This document shows, piece after piece, positions 27,407-36,221 of a DNA stretch of 64,000 bases (positions within the stretch are counted from its first letter, which is position 1; each line of letters opens with the position of its first letter). This DNA comes from a virus. The stretch spans positions 62,001 to 126,000 of IMG/VR virus record IMGVR_UViG_3300024324_000009; one strand, 5' to 3'. The notes under the pieces were generated by a model. That model saw nothing but the letters and a program-made list of their open reading frames with translations, was not told where the DNA came from and searched no databases. A program made the translations under genes and the position numbers.

Positions 27407-27610
27407 TTAGTATTCGTCTGAAAAGTTTCCATCAAGTTCTCCATCGCTCACAATATCCATTGCACCCAACATGCATATGGTATCCATGAATTCGTCATTG
27501 TTCTCGTCATCGTCGTTTTGTTGATCGTTTTGCTTCTTTGATTTCTCAGCAGGACTGAAAGCACAATATGCACAAAATAAAGCAAGCAAAATCCATAGTA
27601 TCGATTCCAT
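27407..27610 (-). CDS. Small acidic membrane protein
   Basis: The 67-residue product has one N-terminal membrane segment (residues 4-18, WILLALFCAYCAF), a short lysine stretch, then a strongly acidic Asn/Asp/Glu tail. GGAGAATAAATT precedes the ATG. A promoter at 27647-27674 makes it the first gene of the unit that continues into the polymerase. An overlapping frame at 27448-27630 lacks such support. Function unknown. Confidence 0.6.
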   Translation of the reverse strand: MESILWILLALFCAYCAFSPAEKSKKQNDQQNDDDENNDEFMDTICMLGAMDIVSDGELDGNFSDEY

Positions 27611-27646
27611 AATTTATTCTCCAAAAACAATTCAAAGTTCTCTTCT

Positions 27647-27674
27647 ATTGTAACACATTCTGACTACTTGTCAA
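27647..27674 (-). promoter_or_regulatory. Sigma70-type promoter before the polymerase N-terminal unit
   Basis: TTGACA (27669-27674) and TACAAT (27647-27652) lie 16 bp apart on the minus strand and overlap the stop region of the RecB-like nuclease gene. It reads into the 67-residue membrane protein and the polymerase N-terminal gene. Confidence 0.75.
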
Positions 27675-28714
27675 GTAGAACCCGGAGCACGATATTTAGC
27701 TACGTTGTATCCATCGACTTGATATACCTTTACAGCTTCTTTGATGCCGTGCATACGAGTATCATGCTTAACTTGCTCACACATCGTCATAACTTCTCCT
27801 ACAGGAGTAACCTGATCTTCTCTGTATTCTACAAGAGGTTCGTGCTTGGTGCCAGCAAATGTCTTTTTACCGAAATCGCATAGTTTTGTACACTTCCATG
27901 TTTTCTTGAGAGGTGGACGCTTACAGTTTTTGATATCCTCGAAAGTTTTACGCAGCATCATCTCAACTTTAAATAAATCTCCTTTTTCAAAATTTATAGA
28001 AAATATGCCGCCGTCATTAATAAAATTAATCGTAACTATAATATGTTTTGCTTGAGGATACAAATGTTGAATAGCATAGTAATACAGCATTAGCTGTGGG
28101 TCTCTCTGTAACTTAGCTATGGTCTTCTCTTCACCTGTGGCCCAATCCAAACGCCTTCCTGTTTTATAGTCAGTAATCTCATATGTATCATCGTTAATTT
28201 TTGTGATCAAGTCGATTGTACCTTTAATCGCCAACTGTCCTTTGACATGGTTGCCTTCTGCGTCAGTAAAGTCATACCAAGCCCAAGGCTTATCAATAGT
28301 AATATCAAACCGTTGTTCAGGCTGGATGATATGCTGATTTCTGGGGTCTAACATACCATTGTTCTGCTCTAAACATTTTTGTATCCATTTTCTACAATCT
28401 CTGTAGTCTACGTCAGTCCATTTATGGTGTGTAAACGCACTGGTATAATAATCATAGACTTTTTGCGTTAAATCATCTATGCTATAATTATGTACATTGA
28501 CATATCCTACAATATCATCCTCAAAGCTACCTTCTTTGTTTTGCAGTCCTAACTGTACGAAAGCAAGTATCTCCATCACCTTATGAACGATGGTTCCTTT
28601 GTCTGCTTTCTTATTAGAATCTCCATTGTGTCCTAATACATACTGGAAAAAGTATTGTTGATTACACATTTTCCATGTGCCTAGTGAACTACTTCTAATA
28701 TATGCTATATCCAT
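27671..28714 (-). CDS. RecB/Cas4-like PD-(D/E)XK nuclease
   Basis: The 347-residue protein starts with SSSLGTWKMCNQQYFFQY, the usual entry of the PDDEXK_1 (RecB/AddB/Cas4) family. The core has GTIVHKVME, the acidic D in IKGTIDLI, YEITDYKTGR (catalytic D-x-K) and the QLMLYYYAI motif. One cysteine near residue 17 and two near residues 290-295 (CTKLC) could be part of an iron-sulfur site, as in AddB/Cas4, although only three are evident. It probably processes DNA ends in recombination. AGGAG precedes the ATG. Confidence 0.85.
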   Translation of the reverse strand: MDIAYIRSSSLGTWKMCNQQYFFQYVLGHNGDSNKKADKGTIVHKVMEILAFVQLGLQNKEGSFEDDIVGYVNVHNYSIDDLTQKVYDYYTSAFTHHKWTDVDYRDCRKWIQKCLEQNNGMLDPRNQHIIQPEQRFDITIDKPWAWYDFTDAEGNHVKGQLAIKGTIDLITKINDDTYEITDYKTGRRLDWATGEEKTIAKLQRDPQLMLYYYAIQHLYPQAKHIIVTINFINDGGIFSINFEKGDLFKVEMMLRKTFEDIKNCKRPPLKKTWKCTKLCDFGKKTFAGTKHEPLVEYREDQVTPVGEVMTMCEQVKHDTRMHGIKEAVKVYQVDGYNVAKYRAPGST

Positions 28715-28722
28715 AAAATCTC

Positions 28723-29796
28723 CTATCGAGTTAAAACGCCACCATCCCTTGAAAGCATTAGTTTATCCCATGCAGACAAGGCATCAGGAGCCGTACTGGG
28801 CAGCACCTCAATGTTGTTATTAATAAAATGTGTTGATCCATCAACAAATACCACACCAACTCCACCGGGATGTAGACTTCTAGAAGTTGCTTCATTGTTA
28901 GTTAAATTAAAACAACTCATCCCTTGTGCGTTCATGTCGTAGCTTTGTTGTAAAAGGTTGCAGTTTATTACATTGTCTGCACCTGACGAGGTATTAGCAT
29001 TTGGCCCAGCAGCATCTAGACTCACCCCATCATAAGTTAAGCCGCCATGACCCCATAACGCACTACTGCCAGCACCAGCCATAGCCCAGCAACCTCTAGA
29101 ATCTCGTTCGTCGATACCTGCACGAATTTCTGCTAATAAACAAGTATTAGAAGTTCCATCAGTTATATGTCCGAACTGACTACTCGCTCCATACCCCATG
29201 ACTCCTCTAAGCATAGGGTCGTTCCAGTTCTTGCCATTATTGCCCAGAGCATTAAATGGAGGATGTAAAGTCAAAGAGAACATACCTAGGCCTGCGTTAG
29301 CAGCATAGTTACCTCTAGCCCAGTTATCACCCCATTGTGCAGACCTAGAAGCAGAAGTGCCATTAAATGGCTTCCTATTATATGGGTCACTAGCACAAAG
29401 CATAACACTAAGTTCTGTAGAACGCAACGCCTCATTGCTTGGTGCTGATACAGTAAACCTAGAGTCGCTTTCGTCGTGTAGAGACTTTACTGTGCTTTGC
29501 TCTACATAGTCTAGGATGTCAATTACCCAATTCTTTGTTCTGGTATATGAACCAATGCCATCTGGTGGCAAGTTAGGATCGTTTGATGAAATCTTATGAC
29601 TAGCATACGGAAATCTACGATGTGCAGACTCGTAATTGTGACACGCTAGCCCTAACTGTTTCATATTGCTGGCACAAGACATACGTCTTGCAGCCTCTCT
29701 TGCGGATTGCACAGCAGGCAACAACAAGCCAACAAGCACACCGATGATGGCAATAACAACAAGTAGTTCGATTAAAGTAAATGCTTTCTTATTCAT
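28723..29796 (-). CDS. DUF1559-type pseudopilin (planctomycete signature)
   Basis: The first residues, MNKKAFTLIELLVVIAI, form a class III (type IV pilin-like) signal. Prepilin peptidase would cut before F6, with Ala at -1, and the hydrophobic helix runs to ~residue 28. The sequence after it (AREAARRMSCASNMKQLGLA) and the C-terminal HPGGVGVVFVDGS, an H-x9-DG motif, are hallmarks of DUF1559, a family found in great number in Planctomycetes. The protein would be anchored in the inner membrane or built into a pseudopilus. It starts as ATGA on the kinase stop with GGAG upstream, so it belongs to the replication operon. Its presence in a phage is unusual. Confidence 0.92.
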   Translation of the reverse strand: MNKKAFTLIELLVVIAIIGVLVGLLLPAVQSAREAARRMSCASNMKQLGLACHNYESAHRRFPYASHKISSNDPNLPPDGIGSYTRTKNWVIDILDYVEQSTVKSLHDESDSRFTVSAPSNEALRSTELSVMLCASDPYNRKPFNGTSASRSAQWGDNWARGNYAANAGLGMFSLTLHPPFNALGNNGKNWNDPMLRGVMGYGASSQFGHITDGTSNTCLLAEIRAGIDERDSRGCWAMAGAGSSALWGHGGLTYDGVSLDAAGPNANTSSGADNVINCNLLQQSYDMNAQGMSCFNLTNNEATSRSLHPGGVGVVFVDGSTHFINNNIEVLPSTAPDALSAWDKLMLSRDGGVLTR

Positions 29797-30374
29797 AGTA
29801 ATTTCTCCAAAGTTAAAAAGTTGTCCAATTCATTCAAAGTCTCTTGTACCGTCTTATTAGTATTGTCAATAACTAAATCGAAGTTATCTATTGAAAAATA
29901 AGTGTGATCTAATGCAGTCTCACTGGCATGGTTACTATTATACACGTTCCGTTCCAGTTTGACAACCACCCCGCCAGCATTTTTTATACATTCTACTTCA
30001 TTAGGGAAACGACAGTCTGCTACAAGTGCCAGAAAAGGTGAATCTTTTTCTATGCGACCTATAGTTGCTGCTGACCATACATCATTTTTAATAGTACGAA
30101 ATATATCTGTTCCTACATACTGCATTACTTCTCTAGCAGTCATGTTTTTCCCATGTCTCTTACATTCTGTCAAAGTGTTCTTTGCAGCATCGTCGCCGTA
30201 ACACTGGGTATATGTCAAACCTAAAACATCCATACATACAGTGCGTTTTAGTGGATCAGCAAAATTATATACTTTGCATACTTTATCTCCTGTACACTTA
30301 GACGCAAGGTGTTCTGCACAAGTTGTTTTACCAGACTGTTTTCTGCCAGCAAATGCAATAATCTTAGTTTTCAT
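29793..30374 (-). CDS. Deoxynucleoside monophosphate kinase
   Basis: The 193-residue protein has a P-loop GRKQSGKTT (10-18) and the layout of phage dNMP kinases (T4 gp1-like): YNFADPLKRTV, TAREVMQYVGTDIFR and LVADCRFPNEVE. It phosphorylates dNMPs to dNDPs for DNA synthesis. It lies next to primase and upstream of a class II reductase gene on the same strand, so it is part of nucleotide supply. It starts at the primase stop by a 4-base overlap. Confidence 0.88.
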   Translation of the reverse strand: MKTKIIAFAGRKQSGKTTCAEHLASKCTGDKVCKVYNFADPLKRTVCMDVLGLTYTQCYGDDAAKNTLTECKRHGKNMTAREVMQYVGTDIFRTIKNDVWSAATIGRIEKDSPFLALVADCRFPNEVECIKNAGGVVVKLERNVYNSNHASETALDHTYFSIDNFDLVIDNTNKTVQETLNELDNFLTLEKLL

Positions 30375-31540
30375 ATAACGTCCTTTATATACTGTTTGAT
30401 TTCCTTGTCAATTTCTTCACTAGTCATTTCACCAATGTCACCCTTAGATATTTCTGGTATAAATACCCTGTAAGTGTTTTGGCATTTGTTCTTAATCTCT
30501 TGTGCCGCCTGCTTACCAGCCTCATCATTATCGGTCAATACTATTATAGCCATTGCTCCCGAAGAGTCCAGTAATATTTTCTGTCTATCGCTCAGATTAC
30601 AGCCAAATATAGCTACACTATTATGTATGCCATTCTCTTCTAGTCTCCATACATTGCCGGGACTCTCTACGATAATAGCTACATGAGACTGCTCTATATG
30701 CTCTTTGGCAAAACCTTTCCAATAGTTGTACAAATTATTCTGACTTTTAAAATCTGCACTATGTTTCCATTTAGAGTAGGCCCATCTATATTCTGAATCA
30801 GGACAATCTTGGTTGGGGTCATGGTAAGCACCACATTTAGGACAAGCCTCAAATATGCTGCGACCAGTACAGCCTACCATATTATCATATTCTAGATTGT
30901 ATATGGGTGCTACTACACGATTATTCATAGGCTTGCCTTTAGAGGCACACAAACCAACGTCATACCTGTCCAATACTTCCTGTGAATATCCTCTATTTAT
31001 AAAGTATTCAGCAGGATAAATTAGTGAACTTCTAACTTGTTTTCTGGTAATCTTAGAGGCTTGAACTTTGTCTTCTTCCCTTATATGATTAATTGCATTG
31101 GTAAAGTTAGACTTATTGCGATTGACCTTTGTGATCTTAATATCTTTCATGTCTTTGTTGACAAACTTTTCTAAGAAAGTTACTGCTTCTTTAAAGGTTG
31201 CCATCTTATCGCCTTGCTTATACCACTTATATTTTCTGTGTGATATAATACCTCTTACGAAACCTATTAGTGAACCCCTAAAGCACTTTTGACAACCATG
31301 AGTCCTACACTTCCAGTTACCCTTATAATTATCGTAGGCATCATCACCCACATGATAAATGTTCAGTGCGGAGTCATTGTCTCCACCGTGTATGGGACAA
31401 GGCATACTATACATCTTGCCTTTATCTTTATATTCAAGATCAAAGTAGTCAAACAATGCTTCTATGTCATCACACGCCATATCGCATAGTATTTTTAACT
31501 TTTTCTGATCACTCGAATGGGATTTGTTCGCTGTCTTCAT
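30371..31540 (-). CDS. DnaG-like primase
   Basis: The 389-residue protein has an N-terminal zinc-binding region (C48, H51, C78, C83, C86 around CPIHGG and CRTHGCQKC), related to CHC2 primase fingers. A TOPRIM core follows, with IIVESPGNVW (acidic E) and IVLTDNDEAG (DxD-like). It makes RNA primers and works with the helicase gene that overlaps it by 32 bases. It is shorter than bacterial DnaG and has no helicase fusion. Confidence 0.87.
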   Translation of the reverse strand: MKTANKSHSSDQKKLKILCDMACDDIEALFDYFDLEYKDKGKMYSMPCPIHGGDNDSALNIYHVGDDAYDNYKGNWKCRTHGCQKCFRGSLIGFVRGIISHRKYKWYKQGDKMATFKEAVTFLEKFVNKDMKDIKITKVNRNKSNFTNAINHIREEDKVQASKITRKQVRSSLIYPAEYFINRGYSQEVLDRYDVGLCASKGKPMNNRVVAPIYNLEYDNMVGCTGRSIFEACPKCGAYHDPNQDCPDSEYRWAYSKWKHSADFKSQNNLYNYWKGFAKEHIEQSHVAIIVESPGNVWRLEENGIHNSVAIFGCNLSDRQKILLDSSGAMAIIVLTDNDEAGKQAAQEIKNKCQNTYRVFIPEISKGDIGEMTSEEIDKEIKQYIKDVI

Positions 31541-32978
31541 TATTTTCCTCTACCAAAAAGCCATCTGATTCTTGTCCACGATTATTCATTACTTCTAATT
31601 TAGTTTTACCTTCGGTAATCTTTGCACACCAACCTTTCATGTTGCAGTTGATGTAGTCGTTATCGTCTAGTCCTCCACCATGACGACTAATAAGAGGAAC
31701 TAGCTTACGGTTGCCGTTGTCTGCACCATCTTCAGCAATCTCTTCAGACGACTTGCGTTTAAAGATACTGAAATTGCTACAGAGCCATACGATTCTATCT
31801 GAGCCGCTAGCCGTATCTGTGCTCTCTTTTGTTATACCGTCACGGTTTAGCTGAATAAATGCCATGATAGGTATTTTATATTTTGTTGCGAAGTTATGTA
31901 GTTGTGTCATCATAAATCCCAACAGTTGATACTCTTTCATATCCGCACTCATGCCTTGCGTATCCATCAATTTTAGGTAGTCATAGAAGATAACACAGTC
32001 TTTTGCTGTGCCGTCATCATTTAGTCCTACTTCTTTTACGATCCATCTACGCACAATAGACATTTGATCTTCAAAACTTTTACCAGCAATAGACTTATGA
32101 TAATACGGTGTCTTTTTAAGTTTAGCCATTGCTTCTATTATTTTTGTTTTGTTTGCGGGTGTGCCAGCAAACCTTCCGGTTTCTATATCATTTATCTCAA
32201 CCTCTGTCATCATAGCCAGAACACGATTGATATGGTCTTCTTTAGTCATTTCAGTATCCATATTTAATACTGGGATACCGAGTTCACTAGCTATATAAAA
32301 GCCCATATTGTCTGATAATAAAGTCTTACCAGTTTTTGGTCTAGCAGCAATCACGTTGACTGTGGACTTTCTTAGTCCCCCACCTATAGCCTGATCGTAT
32401 GCAGGGAAGCCAGTAGAAATACCTACTTGGTCAACTTTATTTTCTACAAGGTCTTTGACATACGCATCTATATCGCTTCCGATAGTTTCTGGTTTACCAT
32501 CAGAATCATTCAACACGTTCGTAAAATCAAAAACAGCATCTTCAGCTACAGCCAGAATAGAACCAATGCTCTCTGTGCCAGTGACATCCAACAGTTTGTC
32601 TCCAGCCCCTTCTAATTGTTTCTTTAGTAGTCTAGCTATTTCTAGTTTGCGAATTTTTGCTGCAAACTTTCTGACGTTATCCAGATTCACGGGGAAATCT
32701 ATTACGGCTTTGAGATGCTGAACCTCATCCTTTTTCTGAATAACTGCACCAAGAGTTAACTCTTCAGCAGCAGAAAAGATAGATGCCACATCAATAGATG
32801 TTTGTACCTCTTCTTTATCAAAAATAGTCTTCAGGCATTTAAACAGTATCACATTACTGTCTACAGTAAACGTAGATTCGGTTACAATGTCTGCTATATC
32901 TAACCAGCCGTCATGACCATACTTGCACAATCCTGCAAGCACTGCTCGTTCTGCTGATGTGTCGCTTAATACTAACAT
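31509..32978 (-). CDS. dnaB: DnaB-type replicative helicase
   Basis: The 489-residue protein has a DnaB-like N-terminal helical domain (residues 1-110) and a RecA-fold motor. Walker A is RPKTGKTL (213-220); LNMDTEMTKEDHINRVLA follows, then CVIFYDYLKL (Walker B-type) and AFIQLNRDG (sensor/H4). It unwinds DNA at the fork as a hexamer with the primase. It begins as TAATG on the upstream stop. Confidence 0.9.
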   Translation of the reverse strand: MLVLSDTSAERAVLAGLCKYGHDGWLDIADIVTESTFTVDSNVILFKCLKTIFDKEEVQTSIDVASIFSAAEELTLGAVIQKKDEVQHLKAVIDFPVNLDNVRKFAAKIRKLEIARLLKKQLEGAGDKLLDVTGTESIGSILAVAEDAVFDFTNVLNDSDGKPETIGSDIDAYVKDLVENKVDQVGISTGFPAYDQAIGGGLRKSTVNVIAARPKTGKTLLSDNMGFYIASELGIPVLNMDTEMTKEDHINRVLAMMTEVEINDIETGRFAGTPANKTKIIEAMAKLKKTPYYHKSIAGKSFEDQMSIVRRWIVKEVGLNDDGTAKDCVIFYDYLKLMDTQGMSADMKEYQLLGFMMTQLHNFATKYKIPIMAFIQLNRDGITKESTDTASGSDRIVWLCSNFSIFKRKSSEEIAEDGADNGNRKLVPLISRHGGGLDDNDYINCNMKGWCAKITEGKTKLEVMNNRGQESDGFLVEENNEDSEQIPFE

Positions 32979-33370
32979 TAACCACTACCCTTTGAGCATG
33001 AGTTGCATTTATATCTAGCTTCGCCCTCATATAACAGACTAGCACTGACTTCCTCTGATTTGCCGCATATACGACAAGTTGCTTTTACCATAGATACACT
33101 ACGATTTCTAGGAACAGGAGGATACTGTGATAGCTTTTTCTGCAATTCTGTATCCTGCTTGTGCAGTTTATTTTCCATCATTTCATCAAACTTATTATAG
33201 TGCTTGCCAGTTCTATACGAAGGTCCAGCATCCTTAATAGGAGTATTGGGATTGATCAGTGGGGAGACATCTGTTTTGACTGCCACTGCTTCTTCTTTGT
33301 CTTCTGGAAGCATGGCTTTTAACATGCCAATCATTTGCTTGATCTGTGCTGGACTTAATTCTTCAGCCAT
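32978..33370 (-). CDS. Zinc-ribbon protein of the replication operon
   Basis: The 130-residue protein is helical and charged over its first 95 residues and ends with a C-x2-C...C-x2-C ribbon (CRICG and CNSCS). It is coupled to the helicase (TAATG) and overlaps the upstream gene by 8 bases. It may be a helicase-loader or DNA-binding accessory protein, on position only. Confidence 0.6.
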   Translation of the reverse strand: MAEELSPAQIKQMIGMLKAMLPEDKEEAVAVKTDVSPLINPNTPIKDAGPSYRTGKHYNKFDEMMENKLHKQDTELQKKLSQYPPVPRNRSVSMVKATCRICGKSEEVSASLLYEGEARYKCNSCSKGSG

Positions 33371-33851
33371 TTTTCACCATGCCCTTTGCTCTTTGAATGT
33401 TAATTAAAATATCCGATAGGTTTTTCAATGAACTAGACAAGTAAGTTAGTCTGTCTAGTCTCTGCGTTGCATACTTCTTTATCATGTTTAATTTGAATGC
33501 TTTCTCATTGTGTTTAATTGCTTGGTATGATTTTTCAAGATATCCGTATCCTTTGTAGCTGTTGATTTCATCAGCAATTACAATCTTGATTTCATCGTCA
33601 GCCCAATTAATTCTTGCCTGCTCACGGTTTATAGTTCGCTGTAGATGGAAACCAAATTGTCCAAGTCTAAAAGCGATCTCTGCACAGTGAGTTATATCCA
33701 TCTTTTCTAACACATCTCTCGTCATTGTCAAGTACTCATTTAATTCTTTTTCTGGTAGGCTATCGCCTTTATATGATGGCATACCTAGACCATGTTCATA
33801 TTCGTCTAGTACTGTATCCCAATATTCTATTTGTTCTTTAGCAGTTTTCAT
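33363..33851 (-). CDS. Conserved-type phage helical protein of the recombination module
   Basis: The 162-residue product is almost all helical, with two long amphipathic stretches (ELNEYLTMTRDVLEKM; TQRLDRLTYLSSSLKNLSD). No catalytic motif is seen. It is coupled to a Vsr-like nuclease (ATGA) and close to RecA, so a recombination or replication accessory role is plausible. Confidence 0.55.
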   Translation of the reverse strand: MKTAKEQIEYWDTVLDEYEHGLGMPSYKGDSLPEKELNEYLTMTRDVLEKMDITHCAEIAFRLGQFGFHLQRTINREQARINWADDEIKIVIADEINSYKGYGYLEKSYQAIKHNEKAFKLNMIKKYATQRLDRLTYLSSSLKNLSDILINIQRAKGMVKNG

Positions 33852-34258
33852 CCTAATATCCTTTTACGCCATTGTTCTAAGTCTTCGCTGTATGGTAACT
33901 CAATATATTCTATTCCGTTTAATTCGCACCATTCTATTTTTTCTCTGTCTCGTTTCTTATGTTGTGCAAAATTCATTGGTGTTTGATGGAAGTGAGGTAT
34001 AAACTTATAGTGTTGTTCGCCATGAACCTCAATACACTTGCTATTAAGAGGTAGGAAAAAATCTAGATATACTCTCTGACCTTTCTTAATCGGTATTGTA
34101 ATCTCTTCACATATTTGTAAAGTAGGAAAACATTCTTTAATTAAATCTCTCGCTGCTGTATGATATTTTGACTTACCTGCCCTAGTTGCTCTAGAAAGAC
34201 CTTGTGCGATGTTCAATTTTATTTGGTTGCCATCTAGATCGTATACAGTTTTACTCAT
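33848..34258 (-). CDS. Vsr-like PD-(D/E)XK endonuclease
   Basis: The 136-residue protein holds the compact Vsr-like core: VYLDFFLP (acidic D), CIEVHGEQHY (E and H), then a helix with DREKIEWC and YIELPYSED. This fits a single-domain endonuclease related to that at 15575-16366 but without its DNA-binding linker. Overlaps of 4 and 8 bases tie it to the recombinase, suggesting repair or recombination rather than homing. Confidence 0.7.
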   Translation of the reverse strand: MSKTVYDLDGNQIKLNIAQGLSRATRAGKSKYHTAARDLIKECFPTLQICEEITIPIKKGQRVYLDFFLPLNSKCIEVHGEQHYKFIPHFHQTPMNFAQHKKRDREKIEWCELNGIEYIELPYSEDLEQWRKRILG

Positions 34259-35270
34259 CTACTTCCAATCCTAGCATTGCCTTTAATTCTTTGTCTAATT
34301 GTTTGGCATGGTCAGGGTTTTCTAATAGATACAGCCGTACCTTCTCAGCACCTTGAAATTTAGGCTTGTCTTTAATAGACTCAAGCGTGTACCATGCACC
34401 ACCTTTTTTAATAACACCCAAGTCGCTGCATAATTCGACCAACTCAGACATCTTATCAATTCCTTGTCCATATCTTATAAAACTGATACTCTTTACTCCC
34501 GGTGGTCCAAGAGCAGAGGTGATCGTCTTCCAAGTGACTTTCTGGCCGACTTGTGGCCCTGTTGCAGGAATGTGCCATGCTTCTACTTTTTCAGCCCATA
34601 GCTTCACATCTGTCTGATATGCTACAGCTTGTCCTGATTTTTCTTTGAACTCTTTTCCATAGCCGGTAGGATTACCCATAAGATGAGTAATACCAATAAC
34701 AATATTCTTATTGACAGGAATAACATTGGCTACCTTTCTACAAAATTTAGCAAGCAATTTAGCACCGTCAGCCCTTTGCATTTTATTCATCTCAGAAGTT
34801 ATCTCTGCTTCTGTACAAAGTGCTGAATAAGAATCAATAATTAAAATAGAACCGGGAATCTCATTGATGATACGTTCTGCAATAGCAAGATATTCTTCAC
34901 CATGTAGAATCTTACCTTGTTGAGAGCCTACAATTTCAAACCTGTCTAAGTCTAGTCCTTCAATCCCTTTTAAATCCCGTTGCTTTAATCTACCTTCTAT
35001 GTTTAGGTAATACGCCTGTCTTGGTTTCTTTAGGTCTCCCTGATATTCTGGTCTGAGTGCTGTGGAGCAAAAGTCTAGAGACGATGTAGTCTTGCCGCAT
35101 TTAGGTTGTCCAGTGAAGATGATGAAACTACCTTCTGGTATTCCTCCTCCTAGACCCAAGTCTAAAGCTGGACTAACTGGTATAATAACTTGCTTTTGAT
35201 CGACGACAGCATTTGCTGACACTACAATTTCATCACCAAATTGTTTTTTAATATCTTCCTTTAATGCCAT
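34251..35270 (-). CDS. recA: RecA/UvsX-type recombinase
   Basis: The 339-residue protein has Walker A GQPKCGKTTSS (54-64), the Walker B strand SILIIDSYSAL, and a long RecA core with KNIVIGITHL. It forms filaments on single-stranded DNA and performs strand exchange. It begins with SD GGAG upstream of the ATG. Length and lack of an acidic C-terminal tail fit phage UvsX-like recombinases. Confidence 0.88.
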   Translation of the reverse strand: MALKEDIKKQFGDEIVVSANAVVDQKQVIIPVSPALDLGLGGGIPEGSFIIFTGQPKCGKTTSSLDFCSTALRPEYQGDLKKPRQAYYLNIEGRLKQRDLKGIEGLDLDRFEIVGSQQGKILHGEEYLAIAERIINEIPGSILIIDSYSALCTEAEITSEMNKMQRADGAKLLAKFCRKVANVIPVNKNIVIGITHLMGNPTGYGKEFKEKSGQAVAYQTDVKLWAEKVEAWHIPATGPQVGQKVTWKTITSALGPPGVKSISFIRYGQGIDKMSELVELCSDLGVIKKGGAWYTLESIKDKPKFQGAEKVRLYLLENPDHAKQLDKELKAMLGLEVDE

Positions 35271-35678
35271 TTAATCTAACTCCCTAAGTTTACTGATAAT
35301 GTTGTCTTTAGTCTTATGTTTTGTATAAGTTGGTTTTTCTATTCTCTCTATGTCCTTACGCATCTGTGTGTTCTGTGCTGCAAGTTTAACTTCTTCCTCT
35401 TCTATTATAGCCTTGAGGTGTGGTGCTCGCAAGGAAAAAATTCTTAGACCGGCATTAGTATTTAACGCATTAATTATCGCCCTTGGAGAAAACTGCTTAC
35501 ATAACCTATTTGCAGTTGGTATCTGATTCCTGAAGTATTTATTCCACTTGTCACTGAGCCAGAAACGATGGTGTAAATCTTGCTTTTCTTTTTTGGCTTT
35601 GCGTTCGCATATCATCTCTGTGATAAACTGAGCCGGTGTTATCTCTTTATTTTGAAAATATTTAGATGGGTATTTCAT
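35271..35678 (-). CDS. Unknown basic protein upstream of RecA
   Basis: The 135-residue product is basic and helical, with FWLSDKWNKYFRNQI and a C-terminal charged coil. It begins as TAATG on the upstream stop and ends one base before the RecA gene. No family recognised; possibly DNA binding, on composition and context. Confidence 0.55.
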   Translation of the reverse strand: MKYPSKYFQNKEITPAQFITEMICERKAKKEKQDLHHRFWLSDKWNKYFRNQIPTANRLCKQFSPRAIINALNTNAGLRIFSLRAPHLKAIIEEEEVKLAAQNTQMRKDIERIEKPTYTKHKTKDNIISKLRELD

Positions 35679-36115
35679 TATGCTTCGTTCGATTTCTTTT
35701 TTTCCAATTCTTTTTCTATATTAACATACGAAGCATCAAGAGATTTGTCAAGTGTTTCTATGAAATCTTTTGACAGATTTACTGGGTCTATTCCGGGCTT
35801 GACTACTACATGATAATCTACACTATTAATTTGCTGTATATTTGTTAACTCTGTACACTCATCATTCATGTGGTGTAACTCTGACTTGACATTAATAAAA
35901 AGATGTGTAATGCCTTCAGTAACAAATTCAGGATGAGCATCCCCATAATAGTATCCTGCTTCATCTATAGGGTTCTCACTTTGGTTTGTTCGACCGCTTG
36001 CTGCCGCTTCCATTTTTTTCTTTAGCCTATGATACTCTTCAATTTCTTCTGGGCTAATAAGTTCTAAAAAACTCTTAACTTCTTCGTCTATCTTTATTTC
36101 TTCTTCGTTCTTCAT
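35678..36115 (-). CDS. Unknown acidic protein
   Basis: The 145-residue product is rich in Glu and Lys at both ends, with a beta-like middle (HLFINVKSELHHM, VDYHVVVKPGIDP). GGAG precedes the ATG. Its 5' end overlaps the small membrane-protein gene at 36075-36221 by 41 bases in another frame. Function unknown. Confidence 0.55.
   Translation of the reverse strand: MKNEEEIKIDEEVKSFLELISPEEIEEYHRLKKKMEAAASGRTNQSENPIDEAGYYYGDAHPEFVTEGITHLFINVKSELHHMNDECTELTNIQQINSVDYHVVVKPGIDPVNLSKDFIETLDKSLDASYVNIEKELEKKKSNEA
35723..35751 (-). promoter_or_regulatory. Possible weak sigma70-type promoter before the RecA unit
   Basis: TTGACA (35746-35751) is perfect, but the -10 is TATGTT (35723-35728), 17 bp away, and the whole site lies in the coding end of the upstream gene. 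It would drive the 135-residue gene and RecA. The weak -10 keeps this tentative. Confidence 0.3.
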
Positions 36116-36221
36116 TTCTGTTCTCCAATACTGCTAATATAAATGCTAGAACAACTCCTGCTGTTGCTAGCCAGACAAAAAATCTAATTAAAAATTCTAT
36201 CGCCGGTACGCCACCCATCAT
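36075..36221 (-). CDS. Small single-span membrane protein (48 aa)
   Basis: The frame MMGGVPAIEFLIRF... has one clear membrane segment (residues 8-32) and a very basic tail (RRRNKDRRRS). The start overlaps the stop of the HTH gene as ATGA, and its 3' end runs 41 bases into the next gene. The membrane helix followed by positive charge, together with the tight overlap, argues for a real gene, although the ribosome site is weak. Function unknown. Confidence 0.5.
   Translation of the reverse strand: MMGGVPAIEFLIRFFVWLATAGVVLAFILAVLENRNEERRRNKDRRRS

Noticed and set aside
27448-27630. Open frame overlapping the acidic membrane protein
   Set aside because: It lacks a ribosome site and has no compositional sense; the frame at 27407-27610 has GGAG and a membrane helix.
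30384-30411. TTGACA-16-TATAAA on the minus strand before the dNMP kinase
   Set aside because: The start site would fall about three bases before the ATG and remove the kinase ribosome site (AAGGA). It lies within the coding end of the primase, so it is probably chance.
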